Positions 21,684 through 33,981 of a stretch of 64,000 nucleotides of DNA are shown in pieces. How positions within the stretch are numbered: position 1 is the stretch's first letter; each line of letters opens with the position of its first letter. This DNA is from Cryptomeria japonica. Lineage: Eukaryota; Streptophyta; Pinopsida; Cupressales; Cupressaceae. The position numbers and the translations under genes were made by a program. The notes below the pieces were generated by a model. It was not told where the DNA came from. It worked only from the letters and a program-made list of their open reading frames with translations, and ran no database searches. The stretch spans positions 341,298,717 to 341,362,716 of the forward strand of contig NC_081414.1 in assembly GCF_030272615.1 (NCBI RefSeq), read 5' to 3'.

Positions 21684-22328
21684 TGTTAGCAGTAGCTAAG
21701 AAAGAAGTCTGGGGGGGGGGGTGAGTCAGTCTTCATCAAAATATAAACTTAACCAGATCTGAAAAACTATTGTAATAAGATATATAAGAAAATTAATATC
21801 ACAACACACAACACTGAGATTTTGGCATGGAAAAATAGGTTAAGGGAAAAACCACGATGGGAACCTACCCACAGTAAGATGATACTATGCATTAGTATGT
21901 GAAAATGTTACAATGGGGAATGCACATGCATTCAGGCACGCTGCTTAGAGCTCACTGCTCAAATATAATGGCCTAGAAGGCTACAACCCTTAGGAAAGTC
22001 TCACTGACTTACAATAAGATTTGGACTACAATCCAAAAGAAGTGAACTGAAAGAACATCATCTCCAAATGCTTGATTACAGTTTTGGTTAAGCATAGATG
22101 TCTGCCCTGCAACACCAATCTCACCTGAAACTCAACACTAAAATCTAAATCACTTGTTCGTACACAAATATCTCTTTGATAATGTAGACACAACATCGAC
22201 ACTTAAATTACATGACTATATCACCTTTATATACAATTCATCAACCTTGACAACAAGGTCGACTAAACCCTCAACCCTTAATTACAAAATTACATCACAT
22301 GATACAAATATCGACCACAAGAACAATA
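21684..22328 (-). repeat. Copia-B 5' LTR, part 1
   Basis: Begins TGTTAGCAGTAGC next to the primer site and carries a run of 11 G at 21711-21721 followed by TGAGTCAG. It breaks at 22328 (ends CAATA), where Copia-D inserted. The continuation is at 38756-39313. Confidence 0.9.
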
Positions 22329-23600
22329 TGTTAGGATAACCAGTGAACAATTGAGACCCGGGGGGGGGGGGGGGGGGGGGTAGTGAGTCATTTGTTAATA
22401 GATTATAACTTTTAATCCACAATACAACCTTAAAATAGATCAAATATCGGTAAAGCACATACAAATGCTGGTAGGAACAGATACCGATAAATAGTACAAC
22501 TTAACAATTAACAAGATAATCAATGCAAAGCAACCACACCAAATAACACCATGATTTGTACGTGGAAAACTTGAAAAGGGAAAAACCACAGTGGGAAGCC
22601 TACCCACAGTTAGATGATACTTCTACATAAAGTATGTGTTACAATGAGGGGCCTACACATGTAGGAAGGAACACTGCCTAGAGCGCACTGCTCATTACAA
22701 AAGAGTCTCACTAACTATAGAGAGGCTACAACCATCTCAAGATAAATGGACAACAATACAATAGAGTGAACTGTCAAAAATAGCATCTACCATGCCTGAT
22801 TACAGTCTCCATTAAGCTCAATACCAAAGGCTTTTGACCTCTTCTTTAGTCCCAATTCGATCACCTATGATTGATCAAATCTCCTTCGCATATGATATTT
22901 CATTCCAAGACCATGACACATAATCCCCATGATCTACAATGAGATCTTACATCATTTTATACAAACCATAAGACCTAAACTAATTAGGTCGGCCACCTAA
23001 AAGATATTATAATAAGATCATTACATAATTCCATATTACAATGATCATATGCCATGTCGGCTTAAGATCAAAACAACAATAATAAATCCATAGATCATCT
23101 CGAAACATCCTAGTAATGTGTAGAGTACACGTTATCATGATATATGTCCATAACCTAGATAGGTACCAGACCTATTCTGGGTCTACCACGCCAAAGCAAT
23201 GTCTTCAAGCAGTTGAAGCATGATCAAAGACCATCTTCAACATCCTGAAATCCATGTAGAAGCTGCACCAACACCAATTGTGTATCCTGTCAAGATTCCA
23301 TAGTGAAAGCTTTACCGATAGAGCCTTAAATCAGTGCCAGTAAGGGTTTACCCGGAGTGTATGATAGCATCTAATTATCAAGCCAATACCAACCGACCAA
23401 AACATGCTTATGTAACCAATCACATTCCATAGATACAAACTTGTTGGAAGTATCCAACATATAGTCTCTTCTACTGGTAACACTAGATCTTCTACCGGTA
23501 ACCAAAACCTGTTTGCTAGTAACCATCCATAATAGCTAGTGTTGACATCAATGACAAAACATCAATGCAAGACTTAATAAATTCATCTATAATGCCAACA
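22329..23600 (-). repeat. Copia-D 3' LTR (1272 bp)
   Basis: From TGTTAGGATAACC to CATAATGCCAACA. It carries the longest G run in the window, 21 bases at 22360-22380, followed by TAGTGAGTCA. The box TGGAAAACTTGAAAAGGGAAAAACCACAGTGGGAAG lies at about 22563. It aligns with 37571-38750. Confidence 0.92.
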
Positions 23601-23880
23601 ATCTCCCCCTTTGGCATTCATGGCAACACTAGATGTGAAAAACATCTAAGTACCAAGAAGTGCCAAACAAGTCTCCCCTTGTGGAAGACAACCAACAATC
23701 TGTTTGAATGATATTTCTATAAAGTTCTAAATAAATCTCTCCCCCTATTATATATAACTCATTTTTCTTTATTTTCACATCAATATCTCTCCCCCTTTGA
23801 CATCAATGCCAAAAATTTGACAAAATTATCAAAGCAATAATGTAAACCTTTGTATCTTAAAGCTAACTACTCCCGCTGAG
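23601..23880 (-). promoter_or_regulatory. Copia-D polypurine tract array
   Basis: The LTR-proximal tract reads AATGCCAAAGGGGGAGAT on the minus strand. Further boxes lie at about 23673 (ACAAGGGGAGACT), 23742 (ATAGGGGGAGAGA), 23788 (GTCAAAGGGGGAGAGA) and, degenerate, near 23869. Only the first is in the position required for plus-strand priming next to the LTR. Confidence 0.75.
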
Positions 23881-23957
23881 TAGTAGCACCACTCATCAAT
23901 GATAGAATGAATAATGTCTCTGGTAATGCATGTCATACTGATGAAAACCTGCATCAA

Positions 23958-25630
23958 TCAAGTCTCTATCGGAGGAGTATAAACCCCTAGCCTGTCTCTC
24001 AAATACTCAAATGATTCCTTAGACAGCAGTTTAGTGAATATGTCTACAATATGTTCTTTAGTGTTCATATAAACCAAATTTACTTCCTTTGCTTCTACCT
24101 TGTCCTTCAAAAAGTTATAATTTATTGATATATGCTTATTCTTAGAGTGAAATACTGAATTCTTAGACATGTCAATAGCTACAGAGTTATCATAGTAGAT
24201 AACTACCAGTTCACTACAATTTACCCTAATATCCTTCAACATTTGCTTCATCCACAAGACTTGAGTGCAATTAATTGATGATGCAACATACTCAACTTCT
24301 GTAGTAGGTAAAGAAATGTATGACTGTTTTTTGTTGATCCATGAAACCAATTTCTTTCCAAGAAAGAGAGCTCCACCAGAAGTTCTCTTCCTATCATCAA
24401 TATCTCCTGCCCAATCCGAGTTAGTATATGCACATAAAGTGAAATCATTATTTTAAGAATACCATAAACCATAATCTATTGTTCCTTGTAAATACCGAAA
24501 TATCCTCTTTACTCCACATTCATGATTTTCTTTACGATTACTTTGATATCTTGAAACAATACTTATTGCATTCATAATATCAGGTCTAGTCCGAGTTAGA
24601 TATAACAGACCACCAATCATACACTTATACCTTGTCGGATTTACCTATGTAGAAGTATCCTTGATAGATAATTTCTCACTTGTCACCATAGGAGTACTTA
24701 CCGGTTTGGAATTATCCATACCAAACTTCTTCAAAAACTCCCTCAGATACTTAGTTTCATAGATAAAAATCCCTTTGTCAGTTTGAGTAATCTGTAAACC
24801 TATGAAAAATCTCATCTCACCAATTATGGACATTTCAAATTCACTCTTCATGTTGTTAGCAAATTCCATGCACAATTTATCTTCTCCTCCAAAAATGATA
24901 TCATCAACAAATACTTCAATAATCAAAATATCATTATCAGTGATCTTATAATATAGATTATTATCAACACTTCCTTTAGTAAAACTAAGCTTCAAAAGAT
25001 ATTTATCCAACCTTGCATACCAAGCTCTAGGAGCCTGTTTCAATCCATATAAAGCTTTCTTCAATCTACAAACCATATCTTTATCATCTGTCAGTGCAAA
25101 TCCATTAGGTTGCTCAATGTAAACTTCTTTCTCAAGTTCACCATTCAAAAATGCACATTTAACATCCATTTGATAAACCTTATAGTTCTTAAAAACTGCA
25201 TAGGCAAGAAATAGTCTAAAAGGTGCAAATGTCTCACCATAATCAATTCCTTCCATTTGAGAATATCCTTTACAAACCAATCTAGCCTCATTTTTGACAA
25301 ATTGACCATCCTCATTTAGTCTATTCTTAAAAACCATTTAGTTCCAATAACATTCTTATTTTTAGGTCGGGGAGCTAAAGACCAAGTCTCATTTTTCTCT
25401 ATCTGATCTAATTCATCTTCCATAGCCTTTAAACAATATTTAACCTTACAAGATTCAATAATAGTTACCCATTTAACTGGAGAAATAAGACATACCTCTT
25501 TATTTGCCAGTTTTATTCTTGTCATAACTCCCTTGTTCCTATCTCCAATAATTTGATTTTCAAAATGATTTAATATTACATACCTTGGTGTATTCTGAAC
25601 TTCAGGTTCACTGCTTTGATCATCAGTCAT
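23958..25630 (-). pseudogene. Copia-D reverse transcriptase-RNase H
   Basis: The RT block 24645-25337 is open for 230 residues: [60 protein letters not shown] and the catalytic VFVDDIIFGGEDKLC. The N-terminal block 25316-25630 (MEDELDQIEKNETWSLAPRP) overlaps it in another frame, so one frameshift lies near 25320-25335. RNase H lies in 23958-24472 (SYISLPTTEVEYVASSINCT, VVIYYDNSVAIDMSKNSV, RLGVYTPPIET). The best-preserved RT in the window apart from Copia-C. Confidence 0.9.
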
Positions 25631-25795
25631 AGTTGAATTTTTTGATTGTGCTAATGTAACTATTTTAGTTTCCTATACTGGTTGAGGAATTGTCTATTCA
25701 GTTATGATCATTTCTACTATTGGTTCCCTGTCATATGATATAGAATGATTTATGTATTGTTCATCCTCTTTCACATTAGCAATTTCAAAAATTTT

Positions 25796-26959
25796 CTACA
25801 GTCTTTTGTTATAACATCTATATGCTTTGATTTGAATTGAATACCCAAGAAATATCCCTTCATCACATCTATGATCAAAATTTCCAATTGAGTCATCTCT
25901 TTTGATATAGAATTTACTTCCAAAAATTCTGAAATATTTAACAGTAGGTGTATGTCCAAACCATAGTTCATAAGGGGTCTTACCGGTTTCACCTTTGATG
26001 TGAACTCTGTTGAATGTGTAGACTATTGTATTCACAACTTCTCTCCAGTAGATATGAGGCAATTTGGCTTCCATCAACATAGACCTTGCTGCATCCAAAA
26101 TGGTTCTATTCTTTCTTTCCACTACTCCATTTTGCCGAGGAGTCCTAGGTGCAGATAGTTGTCTCCTACTTACATTTGTCTCATGATAACTGTTAAATTT
26201 ATTAGAAGTGAACTCACCTCCTTTATCTAATCTTAGACATTTTATTTTCAATCCAGTTTCAGTTTCAACCTTCACTTTAAAGATCTTGAATTTCTCAAAA
26301 GCTTCAAACTTCTCCCTTAGAAAATTCACCCACATCATTCTAGAGTAGTCATCAATAATCAACATGAAACACCTATCACCTTGAAATCTTCTAGTCCTTG
26401 CTGGACCACATAAGTCAGTGTGAATAAAATCAAGTATATCATTAGATTTATCATGTATTCTCTTAAAATAACTTCTAACTTGCTTACCCAATTGACATTC
26501 CTTACATACTGGATTATGAGGCTTCATAATCTTAGGTATATCTCTAATTGCCTTAGTTGAACTGATCTTAACAATATAATCAAAATTAACATGACACAAC
26601 CTCTTATGCCATAACCAACTCTCATAAATATGAGCAATCAAACATGTCTTATTACCAGTGTTCAAGTGAAAGATATTACCTCCAGCCTGAATATCGGTTG
26701 CAATCTCCAAACCAATCTTGTTAGTGATTTGGCATTTTCTATCTTTAAACTGAAGTTGGAAACCATTATCAACCAATTGACCAACACTCAAAAGATTATG
26801 CTTCAAACCTTCTACATAATAGACATTATCTATATTATGCTTGCCATCCAAAGAAATAATACCTTTACCTCTGATCATACATGCTTTGTCATCTCCAAAT
26901 CTGACTTGACAGCCATTATATTCTTGCAGAGACAAAAATTTCCCTTTATCTCCAGTCAT
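25796..26959 (-). pseudogene. Copia-D gag-pre-integrase and integrase (long open frame)
   Basis: Open for 387 residues. Order: MTGDKGKFLSLQEYNG, gag-pre-integrase (GLKHNLLSVGQLVDNGFQLQ), zinc finger His in HKRLCHVNFD and Cys in VCKECQLGKQ, then the catalytic core. All three acidic residues are visible: the Asp in FIHTDLCGPARTRRFQGDR, the Asp in KCLRLDKGGEFTSNKF, and the Glu in RQNGVVERKNRTILDAAR. The C-terminal GKTPYELWFGHTPTVKYFRI box follows. This is the most complete integrase here, although the polyprotein around it is broken. Just upstream the protease box reads VIDSGFSHHM, with the catalytic Asp kept. Confidence 0.9.
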
Positions 26960-27822
26960 ATGATGTGAGAATCCACTATCAATTACCCATTCATCCTTAT
27001 CTTCAACTTTTGCTGCTAGGGTTTTTCTTCATTTTTGATAGTTGGTTCCGGTTCATCTTCCTTCAAAGCATAGAACACCCATTCCTTTCCATTGCCAGAT
27101 CCACTAGTAGAGTCTTTTGTCAGTTCATCTCTAGAGTCATCCGTTACTCCTTCCTCATCTGCTATGTAGCATTTTTTATTTTTCTTGAATCTCTATTTAT
27201 TCTGGTTAGGCTTAAAATATTTCTTAACTCTTCCCTCAAACCTTGCATTCCTTTCAAGACATCTAGATCCAAAAGGACCAATCTTGTTACATGCAAAATA
27301 TTTAAAAGGTTCTTTTCCTTCATACTTACTTCCAGTTGGTCCTTTAGGTACTCTTGTATCAAATAAGGCTTCAAGTTGTTCAAATTCTTCATCTTCTTTC
27401 CTCATGTCTTCCAATTCTTTTGCATATAGGGCTTTCCAATCACTTTTGCTAGAAGATGATGCATGAAAAGTAGGTTTAGACTTTATAGCTCCAGAAGATC
27501 CAAATTCTTCAAGATCAAAAGCAAATAATCTCCCAATCAGAATGTCTCTATTAACTGAAGTGTTTACCATTGTTCTTAATTCATTAATTGCAGTTGCCTT
27601 CATCTTGTAAGCCAGTGCAAGGGCTCTCAAGAATTTGGAAATTATTTCATCTTCACTTAGAAATCCTCCACAACATTGAATTCTCATAACAATCTCATTA
27701 TCTTCCATCTTCAAGTTTTCATATCTTACCCAGTAACCATCAAGTTTAGCAATTTTGACAGTAGGATCACCTTCATTCAGAGTTTTCAAAATATGGAAAT
27801 TTAGACATGACAACCATAGCAT
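26960..27822 (-). pseudogene. Copia-D gag C-terminal half and protease
   Basis: The block 27193-27822 carries KTLNEGDPTVKIAKLDGYWV, LSEDEIISKFLRALALAYKM and ELRTMVNTSVNRDILIGRLF, the second half of capsid. The knuckle reads YFACNKIGPFGSRC: the first Cys is Tyr and the His is Pro, so zinc binding is lost. The protease box (about 26960-26995) keeps DSG. The capsid N-terminal half is absent. Homology ends at about 27795, where unrelated DNA starts. Confidence 0.82.
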
Positions 27823-28212
27823 TACACTGTCTTTTCCCGATAATCAAAAGTGAGAGTCTTTAAACCTACCACCATATTCATCATAGCATAGAGGATAGAG
27901 GAATTTTGTCAGTCGTATAGTGGTAGTTTCTTTGGAAGACTTGTATGCAGAAAACGTGGAACATTTTCATGACAAATGAATTGTTTAATAGAGTTAAATG
28001 GGGATAGAGAGAGTACCATCTAAATCAAGCATAACAGTCTTCCCATGTATGATGCAAAATGTGAATGCATATACAATATATGTGGAGTGTTTAACAAAAT
28101 ACCATGTGAAATGCAATAGTGGAAGCTTAAAAATGACAAAATAATTGTTTAACATGGAATGCCTCATAGAAATGTGGTCTCATGGAATGCGATGATCTTA
28201 GGATATGCACAG
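27796..28212. other. unrelated DNA replacing the Copia-D 5' region, left part
   Basis: Sequence after the gag break has no resemblance to gag, LTR or any other part of the window. It has no usable frame. It ends in GGATATGCACAG, the left flank of Copia-C. Together with 35409-37570 it forms about 2.6 kb of foreign DNA. Confidence 0.6.
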
Positions 28213-29701
28213 TGATGAATCAATGATGAACAGTTAGTACCAAACCGGTACTGAGAGGGGGGAGTGAATCAATACTGAGAAAAACACTTTTCCTTGAACT
28301 AGTTTGACTAAAAACACTACACTTGACTAGCAAGCAATAACACTAGTCTAAACCAGATTACTACTGGTAAAACATAGTGAAAGACATAAACTGGTAACTC
28401 AGCTTTCCATAGAATCTAACATCTTATTTCCTCTTCACGCATATGCATACACTAGTAAGACTTTAACAAAAATATAAAGACTTACAGGTTCACCATGCTT
28501 TACCGCTTAACAGAGAATAACAAAGTGTCACACATAAGACACATATTTTTTCATGTGGAAACCCAATTGGGAAAAGCCACGGTGGGGATGAATACCCACA
28601 AGCTGTTCTTTGAACCCTTTTGAAGTCTGCTCTGTTAGGGGCCTAGTCGGGTTAAAGACTTTACAATAGGTTCTGTTAGGGATCACCCCGTTAAGGGATG
28701 GCTAACATACCCGGTTAAGGGTTAAACCCTGTTAAAGGTCACCTTGTTAGAGGATTTTAAAAACTCAATGATTTTGAGTCACCTTGTTAAAGGATTTACA
28801 AGAAGCCGGTTAAAGCTAGAATGTTAAGGGATTTTCCAATTGTTGAAGTGGTTAGGGGTCAATAGATATTACAATGATCTGGTAACAACACTCAATGCCA
28901 ATGCAGATCTTCTTTAGTTCCTTCCTTCTGCACTCACACTTTTCAAGTATCTATTCTCTTATCTGGTCTAGCAAGAATCATGTATCTTTGCACTTAGATA
29001 CACACACAATATTTGCCAACAACCTCAACATGAAAAAAAACATCAACCTTATAGGAAACAGATAGGTCGGTAGCATAAAACCCCAAACCCTAATCATTTA
29101 GGTTAATCAATTCCGTCGGTTCAATCCTAACTATTGATCATATTGTATTGATTACAATAGTCTTGAAAAGATCTCAAGGTGTTCTCCAACATTCATTCTT
29201 CACTACTTCTTGGAGGCTGATAACCCATCATGTGTTCTCCACCGTTTATAGAGACTTCGTACATTCCTGAGGTAGATAGGATCAATTTCCTTCATGCAAG
29301 ATCCTTCACATGCACAAGGCTGACACGGAAACACAATATGTTCTTCATTACAATGCTAACTTATCACACAATGTCATCAGTTGAATCACATAGGCATAGA
29401 ACACTTCAACCGGAAGCCCTGAAGCTAAGACTACCAACCGGTAGTCATACCATATGAAACCTTGATACAAAACATTCCATATACCGGCTCACATTCCAAC
29501 ATACCAGTTCACTTTTAAACATATACCGGTTGACATTTCAACATACCGGTTCACTTGGACAAACATACTGCTTCACTTTTTCACATATACCAGTTCTCTT
29601 GCAAGTGCTTACTTCAATATACCAGTTCACTCTTCATCATATTGACATCAATGACAACATACAATATCATCATGTCAACATACTCTACACATATGCCAAC
29701 A
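28213..29701 (-). repeat. Copia-C 3' LTR (1489 bp)
   Basis: Begins TGATGAATCAATGATGAAC and ends CATATGCCAACA. A six-G run (28257-28262) precedes AGTGAATCAA. The U3 part (about 29470-29600) holds several CATACCGGTTCACTT-like repeats. About 60 bp longer than the right LTR, mainly from this repeat region. Confidence 0.92.
29465..29610 (-). repeat. ACCGGTT-type U3 tandem repeats, Copia-C 3' LTR
   Basis: Successive variants of ATACCGGTTCACTT (TACCGGCTCACATT, TACCAGTTCACTTT, TACCGGTTGACATT, TACCGGTTCACTTGG, ACTGCTTCACTTT, TACCAGTTCTCTT), spaced by roughly 20-30 bases. The right LTR has fewer units (35228-35310). Confidence 0.8.
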
Positions 29702-29866
29702 ATCTCCCCCTATGGCATTGATGGCAATATACAAAGATATCTCTAAGCTTGACATCTTCTCCCCCAATACTGTAGATATCTTCTCCGCTTCACATCTTCT
29801 CCCCCTTTGACAACAATGCCAAAGTGAAGGCATAAACATCTATGTTCTACTATGTTGCTCCCCCTA
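29702..29866 (-). promoter_or_regulatory. Copia-C polypurine tract array
   Basis: The LTR-proximal tract reads AATGCCATAGGGGGAGAT on the minus strand. Further boxes at about 29757-29765, 29799-29810 (GTCAAAGGGGGAGAAG) and 29857-29866 (CTTAGGGGGAGCAA) repeat the pattern of Copia-A at the same spacings. Confidence 0.8.
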
Positions 29867-29944
29867 AGGAGTAGCATCGTTCAACACACCAATCCTGAGA
29901 AAAATATATCAATGTAAACCCTGACTGATATGGAGCACACACCT

Positions 29945-31320
29945 TTAGTTCACCTCTTGAAGGGGTAGCACCCCTAATTCACCTCTCAAATAGGTAAGGG
30001 TAGCCTTTAGTAGAGGCTTGGTGAATATGTCTGCTAACTTCTCCTTACTGGAAACATTTTCTAGTACAACGTCTTTGTTCTGAACCCTTTCCCTTAAGAA
30101 ATGATACTTAAGTTCGAAGTGCTTGGTTCTAGAATGTAAAACCAGATTCTTGGAGATGTTAATCGCACTTGTGTTGTCATAAAATATACTTACCAGTTCA
30201 GATACAAGAACTTTGAAGCCATTTAATACATGCTTCTTCCAAATTGTCCAGGTGCAGTTCATAAATGCTGCAACATACTCCGCTTTTGCTGTAGACTGAG
30301 AGATACAACTCTATTTCTTACTCATCCATGAGACTAGTCTTCTGCCAAGAAAGAATGCACCACCAGTTGTGCTCTTCCAATCATCCATATTACTAGCCCA
30401 GTTAGTATCTGTAAACACTTTTAGGTTGAATTCATTACTGTATGGATACCATAATCCATAGTCAATAGTTCCCTTCAGATATCTCAAAATCCGCTTGATT
30501 GCTACCAAGTGGGATTCTTTTGGGCTTTTTTGGAACCGTGCAGCAATGCCCACTGCATGTGCAATGTCCAGTCTGCTATGTACTACATAGTGCAATTTAC
30601 CAATCATTGATCGGTATTCCTTCTCATTTACCAACCCTGAGTCATCCTCTTTGGATAATTTACAACCGGTCACCATCAATGTACCAACCAGTTTGCTGTC
30701 TTCTATGCCAAAGGTCTTCAACACCTCTTTGCCATATTTGGACTGAGTGATAAAGATTCCATCTTTCACTTGTTGAATCTGTAGTCCAATGAAGAACTTA
30801 ATCTCCCCTATAAGTGACATCTCAAACTCCCTTTTCATCTCATCTACAAAATCATGACTCATCTTGTCATCTCCTCCAAAGATTATGTCATCAACAAATA
30901 CCTCATAGATCAGAATCTGATCTCCTTCTAACTTTAGGTAGATATTACTATCCTCACTTGTTCTCTCAAACCCTATCTTCACAAGATGGGAGTGCAAGCA
31001 TTCATACCATGCTCTAGGTGCCTGCTTTAGTCCATACAAGGCCTTATGTAGCCTACACACCATGTCACTATCTTCTGATAGGGCAAACCCATCTGGTTTC
31101 TCTATATACACCTCCTCTTCTAGTATTCCATTTAGGAATGTATACTTTACATCCATTTGATATACTTTGAATCCCTTGAATGCTGCATATGCAAGAAGCA
31201 TACAAACTCCTTCCAATCTGGCTACTGGAACAAAGCTTTCTCCATAGCCTTCTCCTTCTTCTTGGGCATATCATTCTTTTCTATTTGGTCAGGTTCCTCT
31301 TCCATTGCCTTGATCCAGTA
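29945..31320 (-). pseudogene. Copia-C reverse transcriptase-RNase H
   Basis: 30311-31216 is open for 301 residues. It carries [40 protein letters not shown], the catalytic VFVDDIIFGGDDKMSH, the VTGCKLSKEDDSGL thumb and the first RNase H block (FTDTNWASNMDDWKSTTGG). A stop at 30311 then precedes the last RNase H block (29945-30262: VSIFYDNTSAINISKNLV, ending in LQEVN). At about 31270 the frame jumps from DQIEKN directly to the YAQEEGEGYGE equivalent. Roughly 40 codons that include the conserved GTKWVFRNK stretch are missing, and the frame is shifted. Confidence 0.9.
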
Positions 31321-31606
31321 TTGATCTTTACGTGCCTCTCTGAATGTTTTAGGCTCAAATTTAGAGATCATGCAAGAGTTTTCTCTAATCTTTCTTCTTG
31401 TAAGAATTCATGCATCCTCGTCTCCTATGATCTGCTTTGGATCATTATTCAACTTTACATATCTAGGAATAATCTTAGTTGTTTCCTCTTGCTTTTCTTG
31501 TTCATCCTCATCTTCATCAGCATCAACATCCACCAGTGTAGGAGCATTGTTACTGGTGCTTGGTTGTTTTGCAATTGGTTCCAGAAGGTTACTACCAGTT
31601 CATCTC

Positions 31607-32947
31607 CTACTTGCTCACTACCGGTTTCCTCATATTTCTCAGAGGTTTCATAAACTTAACATTGATGCTTTGAAAAATTCTATGAGTCCTATTGTTGAAA
31701 CATTTGAGAGCTTTTCTCTTTGTGGAATACCCTAGGAATATTCCCTCATCATATTTAGCATCAAACTTGTTCTGATGTTCACTCCTCTTGATATAACATC
31801 TACTACCAAACACTCTAAAGTAGCTTACCACTAGTGTCTTACCGGTCCAATACTCATAAGGTGTTTTATCCTTATCCTTTTTTATGAGTACCCAGTTCAT
31901 TGTGTAGACTGCAGTGCTCACCACTTCTCTCCAAAAGGTGTGAGCAACCTTTCCTTGGATCAACATAGTTCTAGCTGCTTCAACCATAGTCTGATTGTTT
32001 TTCTCTGTTAGGCCATTCTGTTGTGGAGTTCGGGGGGCAGACAGTTGCTTCTTAATACCATTCTCTTCATAGTATTTATTGAATTCACTAGAAGTGAATT
32101 CTCCTCCTTGATCAGTTCTTAAGCACTTAATCCTCTTACCGCTGTCTCTTTCTACAAGTTCTTTGAAGGCTTTGAACTTTCCAAAAGCTTCAAATTTGTC
32201 CTTCAAGAATGCCACCCACATCATTCTTGAGCAATCATTAGTAAGAGTCATAAAATACCTATCTCCCTGCACTTTCCTAGTTTTCATAGGACCACACAAA
32301 TCATTATGCACAAGATCAAGTAAATTGTTTGCAGTGAAAGGTTTACCTTTGAAGATTGAGGAAGACATTTTCCCTAGTTGGCACTCTCTGCACAAAGGAT
32401 TCTCTGGTTTGCTCAGCATAGGCAATCCTCTAACTACCTTGATCTTACTGGCCTTCACAATATTATCAAAGTTTACATGGCAGAGTCTCTTGTGCCATAT
32501 CCATCTATCCTCAAACTTAGCCACTAGACATGTACTGACATTAGCATTTAGCTGAAATAGGTTAGCTTTGGTCAACATACCGGTAGCCATCAGTTCACCA
32601 TTCTTTCCTTTGATTTTGCACGCTCCATTTCTGAATTCCAGAGAGAGTCCATTATTATTTAGTTGAGCAACACTCCAAAGGTTGTGCCTGAGACCTTCTA
32701 CCCAATACATATTGTCAGCACTACTTCTTCCATTCAAAGAGATGGACCCTTTGCCTTTTACCATACATGGTGCATCATTACCAAAATGAACCACACCACC
32801 ATCATACTCTTCCAAAGATAGAAACTTACTCTGGTCACCAGTCATATGGTGAGAACAACCACTGTTAATAATCCACTCATTGGAATTATCAAAGTGGGAG
32901 ACAAGAACCTTCTTGTCTGACACATCTTCCTTGACTGCTACAAACAC
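31607..32947 (-). pseudogene. Copia-C protease, gag-pre-integrase and integrase
   Basis: Open for 446 residues. The protease box reads NEWIINSGCSHHMTGD, so the catalytic Asp is Asn. Gag-pre-integrase (GLRHNLWSVAQLNNNGL) and the zinc finger (HKRLCHVNFD, PLCRECQLGK) follow. Integrase acidic residues are in LVHNDLCGPMKTRKVQGDR, KCLRTDQGGEFTSSEF and QNGLTEKNNQTMVEAAR; the last keeps Glu. The domain ends with the TPYEYWTGKTLVVSYFRVFG and DEGIFLGYSTKRKA boxes. A long intact frame, but it depends on a protease that should be inactive. Confidence 0.9.
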
Positions 32948-33908
32948 AATATCTTCATTTTCTTCATCTTCTGATTCCTCATCAGTGACACCTTCATCAA
33001 CTGCTACAAAATAATTTCTCCGGTTTCCTCCTTTGAACTTCTTGAACCTCTCCGGTTTATCCTTGTTGTCACCATTAGGGCAGTTTACAACAATGTGTCC
33101 TATCTAGTTACAAGAAAAGCATTTCAAAGGAAGCTTACCTTTGTATTTACCGATTCCCTTAGGAAGTCTCTTGGCAAGAAGAGCTTCAAATTCCATTAGG
33201 ATCTCCTCATCATCCATTTCTCTACTTTGTCTTGGTTCACCACTGGTACTAGCTTCTTTGCCTTTTCTAGAAGGTGCATCAGATGCTCTGAAGGCTAATT
33301 CAGTCTTCTAAATACTCCCATCATAATTATTTAGCTCAGAAGTTGTTAACTTTGCAATGATGGAGTCCAGGGATATCTTTGTCTTGTTTACAGACCTCAA
33401 CTCCTGAATAGCAGCAACCCTTATTGCATAGACCGGTAATAAGGATCTCAAAACTTTGCTAACAACAGTGGAATCTTCCATTTTACCACCTGCATTCTTG
33501 ATATCTCCAACAATAGTTTTGATTCTTATTCCATATTGTTGAATGGTCTCTCCTTCAACCATTCACATGTCTTCAAACTTTCCCCTAAGGCTTTCTTCCT
33601 TAGCTTGTTTCACATGCTCATCACCATCATAGATATTCTCAAGGGCATCCCATACTTCTTTGCGATTATCTTTGTCTTGAACATCAATAAACTCAATGTC
33701 ATATAAACTGCTAATTAGGGCTTCCATGACTTTCCCATTCTCTTGAATCTCTCTCTTTTGATCATCGATGAGAGTACTAGTAGGGATAACACAAGCATTC
33801 TCAACATAGCTCCAATGTTGAGCACCCATGCTTTTGATGTATATCTTTATTCTGCCCTTTCATATTTTAAAGTTGTCTCTATTGAACTTTGGACCTTCCC
33901 TCTTCATC
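32948..33908 (-). pseudogene. Copia-C gag (capsid and nucleocapsid)
   Basis: Continuous frame with protease, interrupted by stops near 33863, at 33563-33565 and 33308-33310, and inside the knuckle. Words: MGAQHWSYVENACVIP, KEVWDALENIYDGDEHVKQA, MVEGETIQQYGIRIKTIVGD, VVSKVLRSLLPVYAIRVAAI. The CCHC knuckle reads CFSCN-stop-IGHIVVNC, with all four ligands present around the stop. An acidic linker (TDEESEDEENEDIVF) leads to protease. The start is taken at the first Met after the primer site. Confidence 0.85.
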
Positions 33909-33967
33909 ATTAGAGTAGGATCTTTACCTCAAGTGGTTAAGCTTACAACATTGAGGACCTGAAGGAT

Positions 33968-33979
33968 GCTCTGATACCA
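33968..33979 (-). promoter_or_regulatory. Copia-C primer binding site (initiator Met tRNA)
   Basis: The minus strand reads TGGTATCAGAGC, starting 2 bases after the LTR end (33982). Confidence 0.9.
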
Positions 33980-33981
33980 AT

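Noticed and set aside
22282-22464. Minus-strand frame with a poly-Pro run
   Set aside because: The proline run is the complement of the 21-G tract at the Copia-D LTR edge.
31180-31735. Plus-strand frames of 121-157 residues with hydrophobic runs
   Set aside because: Antisense to the Copia-C RT-integrase junction. The Ser/Leu/Phe richness is the complement of acidic, Lys-rich coding sequence.
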